NCBI GenBank assembly: GCA_029255685.2
Contig: CM055315.2
Coordinates: 46,791,705-46,855,704, forward strand
Length of the DNA stretch: 64,000 nt
DNA from: Silene conica
Lineage: Eukaryota > Streptophyta > Magnoliopsida > Caryophyllales > Caryophyllaceae
Reading direction: 5' to 3'
Positions 1 through 12,200 of the stretch are shown here, piece by piece. Under the pieces are notes generated by a model, which had not been told where the DNA came from, ran no database searches, and saw only the letters and a program-made list of their open reading frames with translations. Position numbers and translations under genes: made by a program. Each line of letters opens with the position of its first letter. The stretch's first letter is position 1.

Positions 1-1125
1 AAACTTGTATATAAACATAACTAACATGCGAGGCGAAAGTCTTAAAACTGAAATGCGGAAATGTAAGACATAACTAAGTATATTACACATAAGTACAATA
101 CTGCAGCCCAGGATAGCATATCCCTACAGGCACCAAAATGTTGTATGTAATGTCTAGGTCTAGCTAAACGATATAAGGTGTAAGTCATCGATGAAATGGA
201 TCATCGCTCGCTAGCCTCTGTGACATCCCCATGTATCAACGACATCACCAACCTACACACATACAAAATGTGCGCCACAGTCAGTGGGGAGTGACTAGAG
301 TTCTCATAGCCACATGTTGTCAATAACACATAACATGCAATCACATATAAGCAACCATCATACTCCAACATAAATACAGTCATGTGAAGTAATCAATCAT
401 AAGTCCATTCTTAACATAATCATGTAAATAGATAACGTACCACGACTCAGGCATACCTAAACATGTATCAACAGCATATAACACTATACCCCGACTCACG
501 CAAGTATATACAAATCATTCAGCAATGTCTAGCACTGTACCCCGACTCAGGCAAGCTAGACACAAACATCGGCAATATCTAAGTCTGACTCCAGCATCCG
601 TCCTCACCCCCGTAACCAACCCCAACCACTATGGTGACTCGACCTAGGTGACACCCTAACCACGACAGGCGCAAACATAAACAACCAAAAAAGAAAAACG
701 AGAGGGCTCACCTTATACTCGCCTGAGATAGCTTGGAACGCCTCTGAAACTGCCCTTAACCACCGCCGCCTCTCTCTCTCTCTTTCGTTCTTACACTGTC
801 GTCACTAGGTTGAGGGAATGAGAGTGTAAATTTTTAGGTTTTAGGGGTTGGGGGAGCCGTGGGTTATAAGGTAAGGAGATAGGGTTTGTTGTGAAAATGG
901 GTCGGTTAAGATGACGTGATACTTGACCCATTTACCCATATATACGACCTTCGTTTTAATTACTACGAACCACCCCAACTCGATGTATAAATATAACACG
1001 TAACATTATTATTAGTTTAGTCGATATACTTACGATAGCGATTAGTATAATACGATAATATCATAGAGAACTTATAATATTAATCTCGAGTCAAAACACG
1101 GGTCTTAAAAATGTGAGGTATTACA
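1..1125 (-). mobile_element. Ty3/Gypsy LTR fragment (fossil), cut by window edge
   Basis: Read on the minus strand this starts TGTAATACCTCAC at 1125. Between about 1 and 340 it matches the 3' part of the LTRs at 31398-34030 and 35899-38508: shared blocks include the run around CACTCCCCACTGACTGTGG and GTAGGGATATGCTATCC. It is therefore an LTR of a related but distinct Gypsy family, probably the Tekay/Del-like group (inference). It abuts L1 endonuclease-coding sequence at 1126, so it looks inserted into that LINE. The other end lies outside the window, so no TSD can be read. Confidence 0.75.
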
Positions 1126-1463
1126 ACCTTCATTGAAGGCGTAGACAAAAGTCACAAACATCATCTGCTGGGTTTGAATGTTAGTGATTTTCAGATGAAT
1201 ATACTATGCATCATACTCCAAAGCTTGGATACTCACCACATTATGATTCCAGAGCACCCATATACGACCTCCTGGATGACATCTTGTATTGGTAGTTATA
1301 CTCCAATTGTTGAACATTTGAATGGTTCTAGTCTGATTCTTTGGTTTTATCTTAGTTTCTAACAATGCATAGAATCAAAATTACTGTGTAACATAAAATT
1401 ATTCACAAACTATTGTTTATTCCTATTATTCATACCCCGAACGTTCCAAAAACCGTACTTCAT
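1126..1463 (-). pseudogene. L1-type LINE ORF2, start of the endonuclease domain (broken)
   Basis: On the minus strand an ATG at 1463-1461 opens MKYGFWNVRGMNNRNK, the typical start of a plant L1 ORF2 APE endonuclease. Further on, the residues GGRIWVLWNHNVV and MFVTFVYAFNE match the IWVLWNP and ITFIYAFN blocks of the same domain. Stops interrupt the frame (one right after NRNKQ), so it is inactive. The ATG overlaps the ORF1 stop as ATGA (1463-1460). The ORF is cut at 1125 by a Gypsy LTR; the rest would lie left of the window. Confidence 0.75.
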
Positions 1464-2632
1464 TGATCAGGCAAGTTTGAAGGGGTATCCAATTCTGCCA
1501 TACCTTTGCTAGTAGTAGCTTTGCTGGTAGATCTTTGCAATTTTTCTGCATAGGTCACGTTTGCCTGCCCAAGTTCAGGAAAGTCTATAAGCTGCTTAAT
1601 AATTGGGTCTGATATATGGATTTCTGGTCCTTGCATCCTTGGTGTGATCATTCGGTTAGCTTGCTCTGTAAGACGCACTACTGGTGGTGTTGCAGGTATT
1701 GCTGCTAATTTCCCTACTGGTTGCCCCAATGGTTTTTCTACCCTTCTCCATACTTGTTTAACTGGGAGGGTGGCAGTTGGCTTCTTCCTGCATTCTCCTT
1801 GTTTGTGGCCCAACTATTTACACGCTTTGCAAAGTATAGGCCTCCATTCATATTCAACATCAATTTCTCTAACATTTGATTTTTCATCTTGAAATTTGAT
1901 CTTATCAGGGAGTTTCTGGTCTACTTACAACTCTACCAATACTCTTGCATATTCCAAGCGAGATTTGCAGTCTGTTGCTACATCCCTCTTGATGGAATGG
2001 TCCTATAATACCTGCTATTTTTGGCAGACTATTCCCCCAATATTGAATTGGAAGCTTATGCAGTCGTACCCATGATGGTACACTCTTGACATCTTCTTTC
2101 TCCAAGTCCACATCCTCTGCCAAGGTTTGATTATGACAGGTTTACTGTCAAACATTTAATGCCCTGCGTTCAATACTTTGGTTTGCATCTCCATAGTTTG
2201 AAATCTCACCAAAAACACACCATTCGGCATGAATGATATGCTATCAATTGTATGGTGCTTCCATATTCTATGCAGAAAAACTTCAACCACAGGAAAAGGA
2301 GGATTCACCCCTATAATGTATCTATATACAACATGTTTCCAATACTCCAAATCCTCCTGCACGTCTTCTGGTTCCAGTTTGATGAGTACCTCTGGTTCAT
2401 AATCAATGATTTTCTCTATTTTTTTGCCATGTACTCTGAACCATTCGCCATCCTCATCATCTGATACCGACTATGCGATGGAACTTGTCTCCTTATTCAT
2501 CTCCACGGAATCTTCATCATCCAGGGTGAATGGTGCCACCCCCACGATGTTCTGCATACTCCCATGTTCCACTGCTTCTTCGTCATTAGGATGTTTCTGT
2601 TTCTCATTGTTATTTGTGCTACTATCATTCAT
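1460..2632 (-). pseudogene. L1-type LINE ORF1 with DUF4283 and CCHC zinc knuckle (broken)
   Basis: The minus-strand reading starts at an ATG at 2632 (MNDSSTNNNEKQ). An acidic N-terminal part leads into GEWFRVHGKKIEKIIDYEPE and then a DUF4283-like region (EDLEYWKHVVYRYIIG, about 2362-2300; GVFLVRFQTMEMQTKVLNAGH cannot be followed in one frame past 2156). The second half has VPSWVRLHKLPIQYWGNSLP near 2080-2010. A zinc knuckle CKAC...GHKQGEC lies near 1830-1790. This order is that of plant L1 ORF1 RNA-binding proteins. At least two frameshifts (near 2150 and 1905-1830) and in-frame stops (for example inside the knuckle spacer, about 1815) break it. It ends in TGA at 1462-1460, overlapping the ORF2 start. 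Confidence 0.8.
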
Positions 2633-2887
2633 TCTATTCTTTGTGTCTTGGATGATAGCTTTATGCTAAGTTTATTTTTATGATTCTCACTTGCTTGTTG
2701 ACTTTGATTTAAAGTTCTCATTGGTCTATCTTACATGATTATAATTATCATTTACCTTGATTTGTGAACATGCTATCTATATTTTTATATACTCACATGC
2801 CTTATGTATGCTTATGTATCAAATTCAATTATATATGTTGTTAGTTACTTGCGTGTTGTCTATGATGTAAAATGGCTAGGAGTTGAT
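2633..2887. other. AT-rich stretch, no gene seen
   Basis: This lies between the LINE ORF1 start and an LTR-like block. It may include the LINE 5' UTR. No conserved motif, RNA gene or long ORF was recognised. Confidence 0.4.
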
Positions 2888-3545
2888 GGTAACACGGTCA
2901 AACCGTCCTAACTACTATATTAGTCATACTAATTTATTTACAAGATTAACTCTTTAATTTATTTAGATCTTCATGCATGCAATATAAATGCGGAAATATA
3001 AAGAATTTAGACCTTACATTTGGTCCAAAAATGCTAAGGATGATCCTCCACGGAGCAATCAAATTAGCTTGCCTCCTTTACGATGCATCCAAGACTCGCC
3101 CTTAATTACCGAAATGCGTACACGAACTAGGCGACGGAAATCGGTTCTCCTTAAAACCGTAAACTAATCTTATTAGTCTACTAAATGAATACTATAACTA
3201 TTATTATAGTATGGAAAAATATTATGTAATAGTCTTTTAGAGAGCTTTTAATAATTTTCTTACTCTAGAAAAATATTAGAGGATTTATATTTCTTACACT
3301 AGAAAATATAAACTTAGGTTTTAGAATGAATGTCATAAAATGTGAACAATTCACATTTTATGAAGGTTGTGCGTTGTGGCGTGAGGTAGGTTGCATGGAG
3401 AGGAATTTCTTTGCTTTTTACTCTAACCCATACTATAGGCATGCATACCTATTAATAGGTTCAAGGCTACCCTTATGATTGTGTTTGTAAGACAATAATT
3501 TAAACAAATTTGTCCTTCTAATACACACAATCACATAGGATGTTA
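2888..3545 (-). repeat. Copia LTR-like sequence (fossil fragment)
   Basis: The stretch resembles the LTRs of the Copia element at 42036-50247. Both share an ordered set of short blocks: TAGATCTT..ATGCATGC, AAATGCGGAA, AAGGATGATCCTCCA, a CCTCCTTT.YGATGCA block and ATCGGTTCTCCTTAAA (about 2975-3160 here; 42118-42305 there). Beyond those blocks the two diverge, so it is a relative, not a recent copy. It lies beside a Copia gag/protease fossil and may be an LTR of that element or a separate insertion. Boundaries are approximate. Confidence 0.5.
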
Positions 3546-4790
3546 CAAATTTGTTATTCATGGGATATCTTTACCCCAACAATCTGTAAGCCATTCAGTA
3601 GCGCAACCGTAAATGGTCTGTCATTCCTTCGTTCCTCCAATAGTTCATGTCGTCCTATCATGTGGTGCGATGCTCCACTGTCAATCATCCAATTACCAAG
3701 AGTCATACTTAGTATCGATTTCTGATTTTGATTACACCTGTTTTTGACGCCAAGAAGGTCCTTACACGACTCAATTCATCCGTAGTCAGTTCGATGCGTT
3801 AATTGTCATTTTCACTTGTAGTTGCAGCGCTATCATTCTGGTAGTCTGAACTGTGGCATCCACGTCCTTGTCCACGTCCACCACATCTCTCACCACGATC
3901 CCGTGCTCAAGATGGAAATCCATGTTTGTGATAACATTTGTCCTCGGTGTGCCATAAACTCTTGCATTATATGCATCTTTGGGGTTTTATTTATTCTTCT
4001 TCGACTTGCGACTCATTGGAGGTAGTTTTTGCTGCTATTGTTATCTCAATGATCGCCTGCTTACCCTTCGTCATTGCCTTGTGTCATTCCTCACGTAAAA
4101 AAGGGTCATAAACTCTACTTAATGATGTTACGTCGTCCTCCATGAGCAAATTTGATCGAAGGTGCCAATACTTGATCGTATCTAACCCCATCAAGAATTG
4201 GCGTACTTTTTCTTTCTCGCGCTCCTTATTCAAGAACGCAGTTGAACCGCATGTGGAAGGTGGAACACGACTATCATTTCCTAACTTATCCCATATTGAT
4301 ATGAGTCAAGTATAATACTCAACAATGGTCTAATCTTTCTCTGGTTTACATTCATTAAGTTTTGCCCTTAACTGGTGTACTCGTGGTGCGTTAGCGGTTA
4401 TGTATCTTTCTTTCAACTCCTTCCAACTCTCAGGCACGATATCGGAAAACGGGATGTTAGGGTGACGTCGAATTTTAATAGCGTTTCTTAACTGCGCTAT
4501 TATTACCATGGCGTTACACTAATGCCACACTATGACTTTGAGACTTTCCTCTTTTCCCGTCGGCGTTTCTAGTTGTGCAACGGTACCCTCGATAAAAACC
4601 AATTTGTTTTTGACGTCGAGACCGTTTTTAATAGCATCAACCCGTAAGTCATAATTCCCACCATCAAATTTAATCCGAGCCAATTTGTTTCGTATGTCTT
4701 TCTTCTGCTTCCTCTTTTTCAGTTGTTCCCTTTGTCTCCCCACCGAGAATGATTGTTCTTAGTCATTGAATATGCTCGGAGGAAAAAAAT
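3546..4790 (-). mobile_element. Ty1/Copia gag and protease fossil
   Basis: On the minus strand, stretches such as NAMVIIAQLRNAIK, ESWKELKERYITANAPRVHQ and FLMGLDTIKYWHLRSNLL (about 4530-4130) match the Copia gag family (UBN2/retrotrans_gag type). The block NWMIDSGASHHMIGRR at about 3697-3645 is the Copia protease active-site region. The element is broken in several places and lacks integrase and reverse transcriptase here. A second, shorter copy of the gag part lies at 41468-41836. Confidence 0.75.
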
Positions 4791-5675
4791 TGAAGATGTT
4801 TGCTCAGGATTGATAGGACTTAGATGCCATGAAAAAAAAATGGGTGAAACATTTTGTGAATATTATTTTTTTATACCTAGATTAGAATACAAGGCTGCTA
4901 TTGATATACACCCGTAACCTATCATAAGAATATTGCTTTCCTATCCTAAACCCTAGAATTAAGGTAACCATACAATCTGCGATACAATTAGCAAAGATAC
5001 GGAATAACTAAAATATAATTAACATATCTTTTCATTAAAAAAGGGCGTATTATGGAAAGCTAATGAAAAAGTAGATGTAAAAGAGTAAAATTAGTATGTG
5101 AAAAAGTAATTCGATTTCTGAAATATAAATATAATTAAGGAAGAAAAATGAAGTTACGTTAGTGATAATTTTGGAAACGTAAGAATAATGGAACGTAATT
5201 GTATGTAGTTGGGTAGATGGAGTTAAATATTAGTCCCTGATATTGTTATTTAGTTGTTAATTCAACTAGTTAAACTAGAAGAGTATGTTAATGGTAGAAA
5301 TAATGAAGGCACATTCAAACACGTTTTGATGAAAGAAGAGGTATTAGGATTAGGATGTTAATTAAATAAAACAGAAAGGATGAAAGTCGCGGGAAATATA
5401 ATAATACACACCCAATGTGAGATGAGAAATGTTCAATGATAGAGACGATAGTTTAGAATAAGTCTCTCATCTCATCTTATTTGCTAATGCCGCCTTTAAA
5501 TATGACACACACACAAACATGCCTCGATCAATTTGATTCACCAACAAAACATCAAACTTACAAATACTTGGTTGACATCAAAATCCATTATTATCGATCC
5601 AAGTTATATACATACATATATATATTTATATATATGTAGAAGTGAATTGAAGTGAATATTATTGATCCTTCCAAG
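4791..5675 (+). promoter_or_regulatory. 5' flank of the GDSL gene, possible TATA box at 5495
   Basis: This AT-rich stretch holds no ORF of note. A TATA-like TTTAAATAT at 5495-5503 lies about 175 bp before the chosen ATG, with a CA-rich run just after it that could hold the transcription start. A second AT-rich run (5610-5637) is too close to the ATG and looks like simple repeat. The promoter call is inference from position only. Confidence 0.35.
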
Positions 5676-6159
5676 ATGACCTTTCAAAATAAGAAGATGT
5701 TCCACTACTTTCAAATGGCTAAAACAAGATGTGGTATGGTGCTTACAATATTCGTAATGCTTTTGTGCATAACATTAATACTTTTTTCTCCTTTGAATAG
5801 TTCCGACGCCCCCTTTAATTTTACTGACAAGTTGTCACCGTCACCGACGTCACTACCTGAGCTGCCAAATACCCCCACACCTAACCTTCCAACAGATAAC
5901 ACACCACCCCCAGAAAAGGATCAAAATAAGAATGAAACAAACAAGGCACCAATAACCCCGCCGGCTGTGGAGAAGGCCGTCTCATGTCCAGTATATATCT
6001 TCGGCGATTCTCTTTACGACACAGGCATAGCCTTTTTCGTGGGCATGGGACCAATGGCAGACTCCTATCCTTATGGTAAGACCTACTTCAAGCGACCAGC
6101 CGGTAGGTTCTCGGATGGTCTTCTAATTCCTGATTATATAGGTACGTCCTCATGCTCCC

Positions 6160-6252
<93 letters not shown>

Positions 6253-9200
6253 AATAATGAAAATACATAAATAAATAAATAAATACTTGCTTTCAATCTC
6301 TTCAATTTTTTGTTGTTTCTATTTTTGTATTTTTGGCAGCTCAACATGCGAATCAGCCATTTCCAGAACCATACGGAAATCCTGTACTCGTCGAGTACTC
6401 GAGGGCCGTCAACTTTGCTGGTGCAGCAGCGGGTATTCTTGTTGATGGTCGTAATTATTCGGTATGTATAATATATTTATCTCATCTCTTATGTCAAAGT
6501 CGTTTTCTTAATAATTCATGATCCATGTTGCCCAATTCTTCACATTTTATTGGTTCGTTAATCGTTCATACAATACAATTATACATAAATAATAAGTGAC
6601 ATACGCGATAGCCTGGTAGGTAGGTATATCGTGTAAACAACCTTATGAATGTTTCTAGTTTCTACCCACATACACAAACCACATTATATATACTCGTACT
6701 AAAAATAATAATCATTTCAATATTTAGGTAACAAGTTAGAAACCAATAAAAGTCAAATTTCCAATTAAATTTTGACTTGTTCTTCTAAATCAAATTTCTA
6801 CACCAATCTTATCTGTTTTGTATAAGAAACACACCTATAATAGTTGTTATATTTTTAGCTCGATTGTTTATGTTTGACCTCTACTTATGTTTAAATATGA
6901 TGTCATTAATTGAAATGATCCATTTATCGAATCCTACCTATTATACACATTCAATATTGTCTTATTACCTTTGTTTCTTATAAACAATTATACCTTATAC
7001 GGAGTATTTATCGTTAGTAGAATATATCCATTATTTTTGTAGTACTTTACTAATATAAACTATGTTAAACAATAAAATGTGATTTATTTATTTATTATCT
7101 CAACCATTTGTTTACCTTGAATTAAAATAACTCTAACAAAAGAAAAATATGTAGAATAAAAGAATAAATGAAATTGGAATTACCATCACCGTTGAAGACC
7201 ATTTTGTTTCACTTTAGAGCATGTTTGGCAACTTGGAATTAGAATTGCATTCCGTAATTGGAACATTTCAAGTGTTTGGTAACCTCGAGAATTTAGAATT
7301 GGAATTGGACTTAATTCCTTATCAATTCCAAGCTAGTTAAAATTTGAGTCTATCAAATCCCTACCATATACTTCCTCCGTTTATATCCAAAGCGCATATA
7401 TATTTTTTGCACAAATATTAAGAAAGATATTAAAAAACTATTAAAGGTACATTTGGAAGTGTGTAAGATGTTTTTTTATTAATTTAAATGTGTGATGGTG
7501 GATTATAGTGGGCCATGGAGTGACATTTTATGTAGATAAATGGTTTCCAAAAAGGTAGTTTAGTCATTTTGTTTTCTTTTTTAGGAAAGTGGTAGAGTGG
7601 ATATGAATGGATGAAAAAGGAATATATGTAGGTTGGATATGAATGGAGGAAGTAGTAGTTATTTTAATTCCATCATTATTTATATCTTTTTTATATCCAA
7701 ATTTAATCGTAATATTTTAATGTTTGACATTTTTTCCGAACACGAATATTTTCCGTGAAAATTTTTCTTTTTTCCCAAATAAATTTTTTTCGATCACTTC
7801 GACCAATATCCATCTCGCCCAATTCCAATTCCATGGGTTTGCCAAACGAACTTTTGAAATTGGATTTCGAATTGAATTCAAACATTTTGATTTCTACAAT
7901 TGAAATCATCAAAATGAAATCACTTCCGTGTTTTCAAACGCGGCCTTAATCTATTTCTAATTTTAGGCTGGTTAATTAGATATCTAATATAATAGTTGGA
8001 TGTAGCGGTATGAGTGTATGACTATTCTTTAAAAGGAAAAAAAGAGATTTTTATTTTGCCCGATAGATAACACTTTGTGAATGTTATTTGTTATACAACT
8101 CACAAGGAATAAACGAAAAACAATTAATAATAATATTTGCTTCCGGGCGAGGATCTCTGTTGGCCGGGAAGTGGATATTGGCTTGCTCGATGGGTCTGGT
8201 GGGCCCCTGCGGCCTGCGGATTTGCTGCTCTATTCGTGGGACAGGGGGCGTGATGTGTGTGTCGATCTGGTTGGGTCTTCTCCTTTGACTCAGTCGGGGA
8301 TGGCTGATTTTGCGCCGGGAGGGGTTGTGGTTGATGCTGCTCGGAGGAAGCGTGCCTGTAACAACCCGACCCGCCACCGTCGTAACACAAACCCAATAAG
8401 ATGAGTGTGCACTTTTGGGCCTGTTATTTGTCCTCACTTAAGCCCAAAAGCACAAGGCCTTGTTACTAAGTGGTGGGTGGAAGTTATTATAAATGGTATC
8501 AGAGCGACTCTGCGACCGTGTGGTGAGCCTGTGGTCGGGAGTACCCGGGTCACACACCTAGCGGGGGAGGATTCTGGCCCTGGTTGTGGTCAAGTTTGAG
8601 GCACAACGAGGACGTTGTGTTCTTTAAGTGGGGGAGTTTGTAACACCCCAAGAGTATGAGAGGAAAGTTGTCCCACATCGGTAGAATGTGAGGCTTGTGA
8701 TATGTTTATAATAGCTCCCACCCACCATTTAGTAACAAGGCCTTGTGCTTTTGGGCTTAAGTGAGGACAAATAACAGGCCCAAAAGTGCACACTCATCTT
8801 ATTGGGTTTGTGTTACGACGGTGGCGGGTCGGGTTGTTACAGTGCCAAGTACGGGGACTTGTATGCGGGGCATGGGTTCGGTTTCTTGCCGTTCTCTTTC
8901 TCTTCTTTGGGGGAATTGGGTGAGGATGCTGTCTGCTTGCTCAAGCGGATTCAGAAATTTTCTGTGTCCCAGGATCCGGGATCGCGGGTTGCTGCTTTTA
9001 TTTTTTCTCGCCTTAGTTTTGCTATTGCTAAGGGAGTGGGTGCCCAGCTTGTTTCTCGGGTGCCCACCAATTTCATGTAATCCTTTTATTTTTCTCTAAT
9101 AAAAGATCTCGTTCCATAAAAAAAAAAAAAAATAATAATAATAATAATAATAATAATGTAAAAGTTGCAAAGACGTGTGGTTTGATCTGACTGATTGTGT

Positions 9201-12200
9201 TATGTTTGACGCGGTGAATGTATGTAGCTAAACCTGAAGTTGCAAACAGACTTATTTGAGGAAATGGTTGGGAAGATGAACTTACAATATGGAAAGAAGA
9301 AAACCAAGGAGCTCCTATCCAAAGCGGTGCTCGTCTTCAACATTGGCTCTAATGACTACACTGACATTTGGATAAAAAACGAGAAACCACTCAATTCTAC
9401 TTTTGTCAATGCATTTGTCAACAAAATTCTCGGCAATTTCACTCTTGCCATTACCGTAAGTCTATCTTCCCTTATATTTCCAATCACCTTTTTTTTTAAA
9501 TATTTTCCAAACTAATTATTTTTCTATTTTAATTTTCATTTTCAACATTTTAAAGCTTTTAACAATATAATTAATTTTGACAATAACTAATTTCAAGATT
9601 AATTTAAAAATGGTTAAAATGAGATTTAAAATTTCAGAATGATTAGTTTGGTTAATATTTTAAGAAAAATGATCACTTTAGTAAAAGAACCACTATATTT
9701 ACTTATTTATTTCGTCCAAATTTCATAAGATCTTTTATTTAACCAACACTCTTTCTAAACCTGCAAAAAAAATACATCTCATGGTTAATACTTCTAATTA
9801 AATTGAAAAAAATCAATAAGAACGTGCATATATTTAATAAAAGTATTTAATAAAAGTATGCTTTTGGTATTACAGTTCTAACCGTGTAAAATATAAATAA
9901 AATTTTTACCATTAACTTAGACGTAATTGAAAAGAACGCGTTAGCTCGACATTATAAAAAAAATCTTATTTAAGATGGGTCAAATATATATGTTTAGATA
10001 TGAAAATTATATTTACGGTTGAATCATAAGTTCCTAACTATCCTAATGAACTCAAATTATTAGTAGTTGACCTTTTAACTACCCCGACCATACAATATAA
10101 ACTCCGACCCTCTAACTACAAAAAATAAAAACTCTAACCATATATGAGATTGATTTTTTCCACATGCAATACAATTATTCATATTTTTTTTATTCTAGAG
10201 AATTAATTTTAATTCATATATTTTAGGTTCTTTTCATCATTATATTATAATCTGGATCTCCCTACTAAATTTGGCGTATAATTATATAAATTTGCTTGTC
10301 TATCTTTTACTTCCTTCATTCAACTCCACTTTACTACTTTACTTTTTCATGTTTGTCAATGGGTGTTTTACACGGTAATTATCGTTAGCTACATATTTTA
10401 TTAAAATTAAAAATGTTCGATATTTTAAATGTACTTGTAAAGACGGATCAAACAAAATCTCACATGTAGATAGTTTCACTTTATGTATAGAGAAAAAATC
10501 GAAATTGAATGTTCACTCCTGAATATTGTTTAAAATAGAAAGTTGTAGAGTAAGTTGGATGAAAGAAGTATTTGTTATTATTCATTCGGTTTGTTATGTT
10601 TTAATTTATTGATTTAAAATTTATTAATCTGTAATCATTGAATATATGAATTTTTGTATAAATTTTCATTTTTAATTTTGTACTATAAAATTTTGTAAAT
10701 AAACTCATAAACTTAGCATATGAATATAAATATTTAAAAACAAATGAATATAAATATTTAAAAACAAGAGTTTGTAATTAAATTGAAGAAATGATGGCGC
10801 CCATTACCCTAAATCAAGCCTCTTGACTTTTATAGATAGATGATAAGATAATCATATATGATGTCCTAAATATATTTATTAATTGTTTTCAGAGAATGTA
10901 CAAACAAGGAGCAAGGAAATTTGCATTTCAAAATTATGGGCCGATGGGCTGCTTACCGCTATACCTTCAAGAAGATGCACATTGTGCAGAAGGCTTAAAC
11001 GATTTGGCCAAATTGCACAATACTGGATTTGCTGCATTAGCTAATGCATGGGCTCGTCAACTGCCTGGATTTAAGTACATCATTTATGATTTCTATACAT
11101 CCTTAATGGCCCGTGTGCTTAATGGCGCTAAATATGGTACGTCTTCAATTTATAACTTGTACTCCCCCGTCCTCTTAGTTAACTTTAATTTTATCCACAA
11201 ATTCGAGAAAAGGGGATCATTTAAATTATTATCGGATAATTTGTAAATAATAATGAATGAGATGTCTAAAAAGGTCACTAAGAGCATTACATTACGGAAT
11301 ATAAAAGAAGAAACGAAAAAAGGGCTTTATAGTTGTGTGTTTATTTGGTAGTTCAAAAGTAGGGATGTCATTAGGGCGGGTATAAGTGGTTACCGCCCCG
11401 TACCCGTCCTAGTTGGGGCGGGGACGGATAGAGTTTTGGCGGGTAGTGGGGCGGGGACGGGTACGAAAATTGTACCCGCCATGGGTAGTGGGGCGGGGAT
11501 GGTTTTTGCGTGTTACCCACTTCATACCCGTCTACCCGCCAGTTATTATAAAAATTAATACCATTTTTACGATAATTTTACAATTATTATTTTGTTATAA
11601 TAAAGACGTAATGTAAAAAATAGTTATTTTATAAATATTTTACCAACTTTGGTAAATAACTAAAATTATATAAACAAACTCTTCAAAATAGAAATTAATA
11701 GTGATTAAACCAACTTGTACGAAAAAAGATCGGAAAAATTTATGGTATAGCGGGTTAATGGGTAGGTGGGGCGGGGATGGTTTTGGAAACTTGTACCTGC
11801 TAGGGGTGGTGGGGATTATACAAATTTCATGTAAACTTGTACCTACTATGGGTGGTGGGGATTATACCTGCTATCGGAAAGATATAACTCATATATATTT
11901 CACAAATGTATAGTAATGATTAGAATAAGGTAGAATTTTTCGAGTGGATTATACAAATTTCATATAAACTTGTGAAGAAACGAACACTAAAACAAGACTC
12001 GGTTTAAAGAAACTCTCTTTATACATGTTCATGTGAATTTGTTAACACCTGAATAAACTAGCATTGAAGGTGTTTTTATAGAGCCATGACGTTTGTAGAA
12101 TACGACATAGTTTTCATAGAACCATTTCTTCCATGATAATCATTGACACATTTATAATATTTATTTTTATATTGTGAGAAAGACTCCGTATTATTTATTG

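Noticed and set aside
5652-5675. Upstream extension of the GDSL reading frame
   Set aside because: It opens only with GTG; the first ATG in frame is at 5676.
6162-6347. ORF of alternating Tyr-Ile residues
   Set aside because: It is a translation of the (TA)n microsatellite in intron 1.
8081-8599. Several overlapping ORFs on both strands
   Set aside because: They arise from the RTE fragment and the inverted arms of the TRIM in wrong frames.
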